Positions 11,744-17,110 of a DNA stretch of 17,110 nt are shown here, in pieces. This DNA is from CAZDDW01 sp043811105. Lineage in GTDB: Bacteria; Patescibacteriota; Patescibacteriia; UBA9934; CAZDDW01. The stretch is from positions 1-17,110 of the forward strand of contig JBDRNK010000079.1 in the NCBI GenBank assembly GCA_043811105.1. The letters are read 5' to 3'. Position 1 is the first letter of the stretch; every line of letters starts with the position of its first letter. The notes under the pieces were generated by a model. That model saw nothing but the letters and a program-made list of their open reading frames with translations, was not told the origin of the DNA and searched no databases. The translations under genes and the position numbers were made by a program.

Positions 11744-13003
11744 TTATCCTTGATCATCTTCTGATTCGGCAGTTTCTTCGAAGATGTAAGTACCTTGGAT
11801 AATCTGTGTGGCGATTTCAAGTTGTGGGTCGATTCCGGCATAAAAATCTTCAATGGTATAATCAATCACAACGTCAGGAGTAATTCCAATTTCATGAATA
11901 GTCCGACCGTTTGGAGTTAACCACTCAGCAATTGTCAATTTCACAGCTGAGCCATCAGGTAGCTGACGAAAATCTTGAACTGAACCTTTTCCAAAAGTTT
12001 GCATTCCAACTATTGTGGCCAGTCCATAATCTTGTAAAGCTCCGGCAACGATTTCCGAGGCTGAAGCGGAACCACCGTTAACCAAAACCACGGTTGGAAT
12101 ATCGCCTAAGCGAGCTGAACCACGGCCGTTGAAGGCACTATTTTCTTCCTGAATCTTTTCTTGAACAACCACTTGCTGTCCGGTCCACTCCTGAGCCACA
12201 GCCACAGCCATGGACAAAAGCCCGCCAGGATTTCCGCGCAAATCAAGAATAATTCCATCAACATCGCTAGTAATTATTTCATTGACCGCTTCACTAAAAA
12301 GTTCGCTGGTGTCTTGATTGAAGAAAAACAGATTGATCTCAGCAATCCCATCGTCCCTAATTTTCCAACGCAAACTATCAATACTGATTTCATCGCGGAC
12401 AATAACGATTTCTAATAGCTCAGTCTGACCTTCCCGACCAATGGTCAGGGTAACCGAAGTACCTTTTGTTCCCCGAATATTCATCACTGCCTCTTCCAAA
12501 CTCATGCTTGAAGTATCTTGCCCGTTGATTTGAAAAATTTTATCCCCGGTCATTAATCCGGCAACCATGGCCGGTGTGTCTGGCAAAGGAGCAACCACCT
12601 GAAGTTGATCGTCTTTGATTCCGATTTCAGCACCAATACCTTCAAAACTACCGGATATACTTTCTGCAAAATCCTCAGCTTCTTCAGGATCAAAAAAACT
12701 TGAGTATGGATCCTCGAGCGCTTCAATCATCCCACGCATGGCTCCGTAAAACAAAGTAACCTCTGAAACCGGTAAACGATAAAAATCTCCTTTAATCAAA
12801 TCCCAGGCGTCCCAAAACATATCAAAATCAACATCCTCGGTTAAGTAGGCTGGAATTTCACCTTCACCAAGAACTCGACCTTCTCCGGTTGGAACAACCG
12901 AATGAATACCTCTTTGCTGGCCGGAAATAAAACCAACGGTAAAAGATAGAATTATAAAGACAACAAAGGCTAAAATTACTATTCGTCTGGGAAAATGTTT
13001 CAT
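11744..13003 (-). CDS. C-terminal processing peptidase, S41 family
   Basis: A periplasm-side (or surface-side) serine protease of the Prc/CtpA group with a membrane anchor. It has 419 residues: cytoplasmic MKHFPRR, one hydrophobic segment (8-28), a linker, a PDZ domain (about 118-200, with GIGAEIG and GLMTGDKIFQING) and the S41 core. Catalytic Ser314 lies in NGGSASASEIVAGAL and Lys339 in GMQTFGKGSVQ, 25 residues apart as in plant and algal D1 peptidases. ILDLRGNPGG is the typical substrate-binding turn. It shares a transcript with the NUDIX gene, which starts just after it. A divergent promoter region lies at 13004-13088. Confidence 0.95.
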   Translation of the reverse strand: MKHFPRRIVILAFVVFIILSFTVGFISGQQRGIHSVVPTGEGRVLGEGEIPAYLTEDVDFDMFWDAWDLIKGDFYRLPVSEVTLFYGAMRGMIEALEDPYSSFFDPEEAEDFAESISGSFEGIGAEIGIKDDQLQVVAPLPDTPAMVAGLMTGDKIFQINGQDTSSMSLEEAVMNIRGTKGTSVTLTIGREGQTELLEIVIVRDEISIDSLRWKIRDDGIAEINLFFFNQDTSELFSEAVNEIITSDVDGIILDLRGNPGGLLSMAVAVAQEWTGQQVVVQEKIQEENSAFNGRGSARLGDIPTVVLVNGGSASASEIVAGALQDYGLATIVGMQTFGKGSVQDFRQLPDGSAVKLTIAEWLTPNGRTIHEIGITPDVVIDYTIEDFYAGIDPQLEIATQIIQGTYIFEETAESEDDQG

Positions 13004-13013
13004 AATAGCCTGT

Positions 13014-13043
13014 ATTCTACCTTATTCTCTTGACAACAGTCAA
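13014..13043 (-). promoter_or_regulatory. Promoter for the S41 peptidase (TTGACT-18-TAGAAT)
   Basis: On the minus strand TTGACT is at 13038-13043 and TAGAAT at 13014-13019, ten bases before the ATG at 13003. Transcription would begin close to the start codon. It overlaps the divergent + strand promoter, so the two could compete. Confidence 0.6.
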
Positions 13044-13058
13044 AGTCTATAGTAGGTT
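13030..13058 (+). promoter_or_regulatory. Promoter for the NYN gene (TTGACA-17-TAGGTT)
   Basis: Perfect -35 at 13030-13035 and TAGGTT at 13053-13058, spacing 17. The AAGGGG Shine-Dalgarno follows at about 13076-13081, seven bases before ATG 13089. Confidence 0.55.
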
Positions 13059-13088
13059 TTAATCTCGTTCTCTACAAAGGGGTTAATA

Positions 13089-14030
13089 ATGAATCCAAAA
13101 AAACGTGGTGCTGTTTTGCTGATCGACCTATGGAATATCCACTGCCAGTACTTGGATATGATGGGTGACGATGCTCTTCAGCCCTCACGCCTGCTTCAGG
13201 CAATCAAAGAAACGGTCATCGACCAAGTTGGCCATATCGTCTATGGCGTTGTCTTTGTCGATTACTATAACTGGCTTGAACATGGTAGGGAAAATTTCGA
13301 CCGGGTTGCTGACCTGGAACATTTACAAATTTTTCATTGCCCACGACGTCTGAATAGTGAGGACGGAAAAGAATCAGTTGATTTCAAACTGATCAATCTG
13401 GCTGACCTTTTCAGTCAACGGTTACTGGGTGATTGGACAATGGTTATCTGTGCTTTGGATATTGATTATTCTGATCTACTGGGCATGGCCAAGGCCAATG
13501 GGCATCCGACTGCAGTGCTACTTCCTGAAAGGTGCGGATACAACTCATTGACCAAGGTGGCTGATAAGACCTTGACTATCAATCTCAACTTCAAAAGCAA
13601 AGAGATACCAACCATTCTTCCGGAAACCAGAAATGGTGATCAACCTGTTGAACAGGTTGCCAAATGGATTCCGCTACTGAAACAAGAAAATCGCAACGAT
13701 ATCCTGGAACAATTGAAACAACATGATCCAGGAGAAGTTGCCAAAGCTATTGGTTGGATTCGTCAGCTGTATATAACCAGGAGACGAAGCTCATATGACT
13801 CTAATTTTAGAATCACATTGGGTCAGATGATTGGTCAGGATGATTTCTATTCCGATCAATTGACTTACTTTGCCTCAGCCATGGCCGATTGTGATGCCCT
13901 GCGTCAAAAAAAGAGGCTTCGAGAAAACGGTAGTCACATATTCAACTATCGTTTAGTGATCGGACACCCTTTTGTCCGCTGGGCCCTTTCCGAACAAGGC
14001 CAAGACTATTACGACGAACATTCTTCCTGA
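13089..14030 (+). CDS. NYN-domain (PIN-like) protein, putative RNase
   Basis: A 313-residue protein with an N-terminal NYN/DUF88-type domain, a PIN-like fold whose acidic residues bind a metal for RNA cleavage in characterised members. Candidate acidic positions are D13 and N16 in LLIDLWNIH, D98 in SVDFKLINLADLF, and D124/D126 in CALDIDYSDLL, the equivalent of the SGDSDF motif. After about residue 165 comes a linker with PETRNGDQPVEQ and a mostly helical region with basic RRRSSYD and KKRLREN stretches that may bind nucleic acid. The C-terminal function is unknown. A strong Shine-Dalgarno and an overlapping terminator make it monocistronic. Confidence 0.75.
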   Translation: MNPKKRGAVLLIDLWNIHCQYLDMMGDDALQPSRLLQAIKETVIDQVGHIVYGVVFVDYYNWLEHGRENFDRVADLEHLQIFHCPRRLNSEDGKESVDFKLINLADLFSQRLLGDWTMVICALDIDYSDLLGMAKANGHPTAVLLPERCGYNSLTKVADKTLTINLNFKSKEIPTILPETRNGDQPVEQVAKWIPLLKQENRNDILEQLKQHDPGEVAKAIGWIRQLYITRRRSSYDSNFRITLGQMIGQDDFYSDQLTYFASAMADCDALRQKKRLRENGSHIFNYRLVIGHPFVRWALSEQGQDYYDEHSS

Positions 14031-14056
14031 GCCCTCCTTATGGGCTCGTTTTTTTT
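14029..14056 (+). terminator. Intrinsic terminator of the NYN gene
   Basis: GAGCCC (14029-14034) pairs with GGGCTC (14042-14047), then G and eight T. The stem begins inside the TGA stop codon. Confidence 0.9.
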
Positions 14057-14067
14057 ATGCATTCTGT

Positions 14068-14073
14068 TACAAT
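14068..14073 (+). promoter_or_regulatory. Extended -10 box of the PEGA gene
   Basis: TACAAT preceded by TG one base before (14065-14066), an extended -10. The ATG at 14083 is nine bases after it, so the message would have almost no leader. No clear -35 in the T-run of the preceding terminator. Confidence 0.5.
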
Positions 14074-14082
14074 GTATCTGAT

Positions 14083-15429
14083 ATGAAATTTCGATCAAGA
14101 ATGACCTTATTATTCGTGTTTATCGCGACTTTTTTAATTACCGCCCCAATCGTGGTCTTGTACACGGCTGGTTATCGTTTTAGTTTTGACAACAATCGTA
14201 TTGTCCGCACCGGTCTTCTCTATGCAACCACCCTACCAAAAGGAGCGGATATTATTATTGATGGTGATCAGCGTGGCAAAACTCCCGGGTTTGTAAAAAA
14301 CCTGATCCCTCGCGAATATCAAATAACCCTAAGCAAAGCCGGGTATCACAATTGGCAAAAAACTTTGCCGGTCAACAGTCATGAAACAACTTTTGTTGAA
14401 GATGTTACTTTGTATTTAGAAGCTGATCCTGAAATGATTATCTCAACCAATATTGTTTCATCTGTTGTTAATCCAACTCAAACCAAGGTGGCTTATTTAT
14501 CCAGTTCAGCATCATGGCTGGAACTGTGGACCTATGATATTTCAACAGCAGATCAGTTTTTACTCTATCGTTTTTCCGAAAACAATTTAACTGATATTGA
14601 ACTGACATGGTCAGCTGATGGTCAACGCTTGTTAATCAAACAAACCATTGGATCAACCACAACATATTCGATCATTGATCAGACCGGTGGTAAAACGTTG
14701 GAATTATCTTCAATTGCGCAGGCAACCATACTCGACGCTTGGTGGCATCCAAACGATTCTCTTGCTGTTTTTTATACAACAACCGAAGGAGCGTACGTCT
14801 ATCGCTTGGCAACTCAAACCGTAAATCAGATTTATCAAGAACCGCGGCTGGCCACGCTGATGGAAGGTCAGGCCATTTTGATTGACACTTCCGGAAGCAC
14901 TGTTTCTGTATTCCGATACGTTAATGACTCGGCAACACTGTTGGCCTACCTTCCTTCCGGACATTACTCTCTACTTCCGGCAGCTGATCCTTTGATTATG
15001 TTAAAAGAAAACAACCATGATCAGGTTGTGTTGATTGACACCAGCCGAGACAGCCAACCGATTCTTTTGAATGTTGATGCGATAGATGCTCAGTGGGCTT
15101 CTGACGGATCCGGCCGTTTGTTGTATTTTAATAACTTTGAAGTTCATGTTTACGATCCGGCCAGCCATTCTGACACCTTGTTGACTCGAGTTGGCGAATC
15201 GATTACAGCCATTGCCTGGCATCCGGATGGAAACAGTGTTCTGGTTGTCCGGGCAGATACGATCGAAGCGATTGAACTTGATGGACGTAATCAGCGCAAC
15301 GTTTTTGAACTGGCTCATGGAAACAATATCCAAACCATTTGGGTAAATCAAAACGGCCGGGAAGCATACTTCGTTGGTGAAGTAAGTCCTGACCGTGGTT
15401 TGTTTGGATTGGAGTTGCAGGGGAGGTAA
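14083..15429 (+). CDS. PEGA-domain protein with C-terminal beta-propeller-like repeats
   Basis: A membrane-anchored surface protein of 448 residues. After MKFRSRM comes one hydrophobic segment (about 8-31, ending VVLYTAGYRF). A PEGA domain follows (about 50-110, PKGADIIIDGDQRGKTPGFVKNL...YQITLSKAGYHNWQKT), a module found on many surface proteins. The rest contains repeated strands of the TolB/WD type: ELTWSADGQRLLI, DAWWHPNDSLAVF, DAQWASDGSGRLLYF, AIAWHPDGNSVLVV and TIWVNQNGREAYF, consistent with a propeller. The ATG at 14083 is preferred over an upstream frame that begins inside the NYN gene and passes through its terminator. Ligand and partner are unknown. Confidence 0.85.
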   Translation: MKFRSRMTLLFVFIATFLITAPIVVLYTAGYRFSFDNNRIVRTGLLYATTLPKGADIIIDGDQRGKTPGFVKNLIPREYQITLSKAGYHNWQKTLPVNSHETTFVEDVTLYLEADPEMIISTNIVSSVVNPTQTKVAYLSSSASWLELWTYDISTADQFLLYRFSENNLTDIELTWSADGQRLLIKQTIGSTTTYSIIDQTGGKTLELSSIAQATILDAWWHPNDSLAVFYTTTEGAYVYRLATQTVNQIYQEPRLATLMEGQAILIDTSGSTVSVFRYVNDSATLLAYLPSGHYSLLPAADPLIMLKENNHDQVVLIDTSRDSQPILLNVDAIDAQWASDGSGRLLYFNNFEVHVYDPASHSDTLLTRVGESITAIAWHPDGNSVLVVRADTIEAIELDGRNQRNVFELAHGNNIQTIWVNQNGREAYFVGEVSPDRGLFGLELQGR

Positions 15430-15482
15430 ATCTTCTAACGGGGTTTATCCCTGGTCTAAAATTTAGACGCCAGATAAACTGG

Positions 15483-15494
<12 letters not shown>
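15428..15494. repeat. Large nested hairpin between the PEGA gene and rfbA
   Basis: Outer arms AAATCTTC (15428-15435) and GAAGATTT (15487-15494) are perfect. Inside, GTTTAT/ATAAAC (15443-15448 with 15474-15479), CTGG/CCAG and TCTAAA/TTTAGA continue the stem with 2-nt bulges. It covers the last codons of rfbA on one side and begins at the PEGA stop on the other. Confidence 0.7.
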
Positions 15495-16250
<756 letters not shown>

Positions 16251-16257
16251 AGATATA

Positions 16258-16332
16258 TAAGAAAATAATAAACTAAGAAAATAAGAAAATATGTACTGTG
16301 CTTATTTTGTTAGTTTCTTATTTTTTTATTTT
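16258..16332. repeat. AT-rich palindrome, copy 3, between rfbD and rfbA
   Basis: Same family and orientation as 10299-10371, with 34 identical nt at its left. The rfbD stop (16310-16312) is inside it, and the last rfbD residues (KENKKIRN) are encoded by its right arm. Confidence 0.75.
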
Positions 16333-17110
16333 CTTTCAGATATTCTGCAAGCGCTTCCTGCCAGGATCTGGCTGGTGGTAATTTTGTATTCAACAACCAA
16401 GAGCAAGCCGGGCGTTTGGCTGGGCGTGGATAATGATCTGAGCCAACTTTATTAAGTTTGATATCAGTCCGACCAATCTGTTTAAATATTTCTTCTGCGA
16501 ATCCGTACCAGGTACAAGCACCTTCATTTGTTCCATGATAAATTCCAGGCGGATAATTTTCTACGATCTCACGCGTTCGCTTTGCTAGATCCGGTGCGTA
16601 CGTTGGTGAAGTCAGCTCTTCGTCTACCATATCAAATTGATCACGATCTTGCGAGAGCCTGAGCATCAAGTCAACAAAACTTTCTTTGACACCTTCCCCA
16701 CTCCCCATTTGGCCAAAGATACGACTGGGTCGAATTATATAGACCTGATCGTAGATTTCTTGAATCCGTTTCTCACCTTCAGCTTTGCTGCGACCGTACT
16801 CTGAGATCGGATCAGTTGGATCGTCTTCACCATAGCCGTTTGGGTTTGCACCACCAAACACATAGTCAGTTGAGTACTGTACAAAAGTGGGACAGACGCC
16901 CGTAAGGGCGTCATTTTGATTGACACCCTTACGGGTGTCTTTCCCATTCATCTTGCTAAGCTCCTTCACAGCCTCAGCAATATACCCAGGCGCATCGCGA
17001 TTTAACAAATAGCAAAGATCGCGCCCTTCAGATTCAGCTGCGTCGACATTGTTATAGGCTGCAGCGTTAATCACCAGATCAGGTTTAGCTTCGAACAATT
17101 TTGATCGCAC
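16310..17110 (-). CDS. rfbD: dTDP-4-dehydrorhamnose reductase (5' end outside window)
   Basis: Reduces dTDP-4-keto-rhamnose to dTDP-rhamnose with NAD(P)H. The window holds the last 266 residues or so; the N-terminal GxxGxxG is missing, so the GTG at the window edge is not taken as the start. Visible signatures: KPDLVINAAAYNNVDAAE, VQYSTDYVFGG, and the SDR catalytic pair in SEYGRSKAEGE, then IIRPSRIFG and SPTYAPDLA. Between the helix ending KELSKMNGK and the strand FVQYSTDYVF there is an extra segment, of which 15 residues are encoded exactly by a 45-bp REP-like element (16895-16939). The reading frame is kept and the active-site motifs are intact. The C-terminus runs into an AT-rich palindrome. 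Confidence 0.93.
   Translation of the reverse strand: MRSKLFEAKPDLVINAAAYNNVDAAESEGRDLCYLLNRDAPGYIAEAVKELSKMNGKDTRKGVNQNDALTGVCPTFVQYSTDYVFGGANPNGYGEDDPTDPISEYGRSKAEGEKRIQEIYDQVYIIRPSRIFGQMGSGEGVKESFVDLMLRLSQDRDQFDMVDEELTSPTYAPDLAKRTREIVENYPPGIYHGTNEGACTWYGFAEEIFKQIGRTDIKLNKVGSDHYPRPAKRPACSWLLNTKLPPARSWQEALAEYLKENKKIRN
16895..16939. repeat. In-frame 45-bp REP-like element inside rfbD
   Basis: GACGCCC-GTAA-GGGCGTC (16895-16912), a 9-nt linker ATTTTGATT, and GACACCC-TTAC-GGGTGTC (16922-16939). Geometry (18-9-18), linker, GAC...GTC ends and the TTAC loop match the B-linker-A core of the RAYT array, but both stems carry different, still fully paired bases. It adds residues DTRKGVNQNDALTGV to RfbD. 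Confidence 0.85.

Noticed and set aside
11737..11865. N-terminal extension of the NUDIX protein
   Set aside because: It would overlap the peptidase gene by 122 bp and adds no domain; an AAGGA and the normal Nudix N-terminus support the internal ATG.
16310..17110. rfbD as a pseudogene
   Set aside because: The inserted 45 bp keep the frame, and the STDYVF and YxxxK motifs are intact. The absent start is due to the window edge.

Overview
The window looks like part of a chromosome from a Candidate Phyla Radiation (Patescibacteria) bacterium. The evidence is a compact AT-leaning gene set, CPR-like variants of conserved proteins (a MurG with GGGT-LGPVTP at the N-terminus, a stand-alone L27, a PEGA-domain protein), many small palindromes and no metabolic operons. 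UGA is used as a stop (for example at 257-259 and 7301-7303), so this is not one of the CPR lineages that reassign UGA. The assignment is inference from gene content; no rRNA is present.

Layout. 1-950: tandem 89-bp units of paired hairpins (REP-like) flank a REP-associated tyrosine transposase (RAYT). 910-2311: murG and khpA. 2487-4563: two related membrane proteins of unknown function, visibly GC-richer than the surroundings, each with its own promoter and terminator. 4728-4945: first copy of a structured RNA candidate. 5018-7696: ftsW, mraY and a small membrane protein. 7785-8615: rpmA and an AbrB/RelE-type toxin-antitoxin pair. 8673-10811: pyrG and rplI, the latter with a long leader that can fold in two ways. 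11000-11214: second copy of the structured RNA candidate. 11254-13003: a NUDIX hydrolase and a C-terminal processing peptidase. 13089-15429, on the + strand: a NYN-domain protein and a PEGA/beta-propeller protein. 15483-17110: rfbA and a partial rfbD.

The identifiable genes mostly serve the envelope and core growth. MraY, MurG and FtsW make and polymerise lipid II. RfbA and RfbD make dTDP-rhamnose. The S41 peptidase works outside the membrane. PyrG, L9, L27 and KhpA serve nucleotide supply, translation and RNA binding. murG is separated from mraY-ftsW by the GC-rich pair and the RNA copy, so the usual mur/fts cluster is broken up here.

Three things stand out. (1) Two diverged copies of a roughly 216-nt sequence preserve the same helices through compensatory changes; G-U pairs point to the + strand; I recognise no known RNA family. 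(2) A family of 18-bp hairpins (7-bp arms, 4-nt loop) occurs as an array around the RAYT, supplies stop codons or C-terminal tails to murG, ftsW and the NUDIX gene, and sits in frame inside rfbD as an exact 45-bp (15-codon) hairpin-linker-hairpin unit whose stems differ from those of the array. (3) The rplI leader has mutually exclusive pairings, one of which buries the start codon region. A second, AT-rich palindrome family sits on the stop codons of rpmA, rplI and rfbD.
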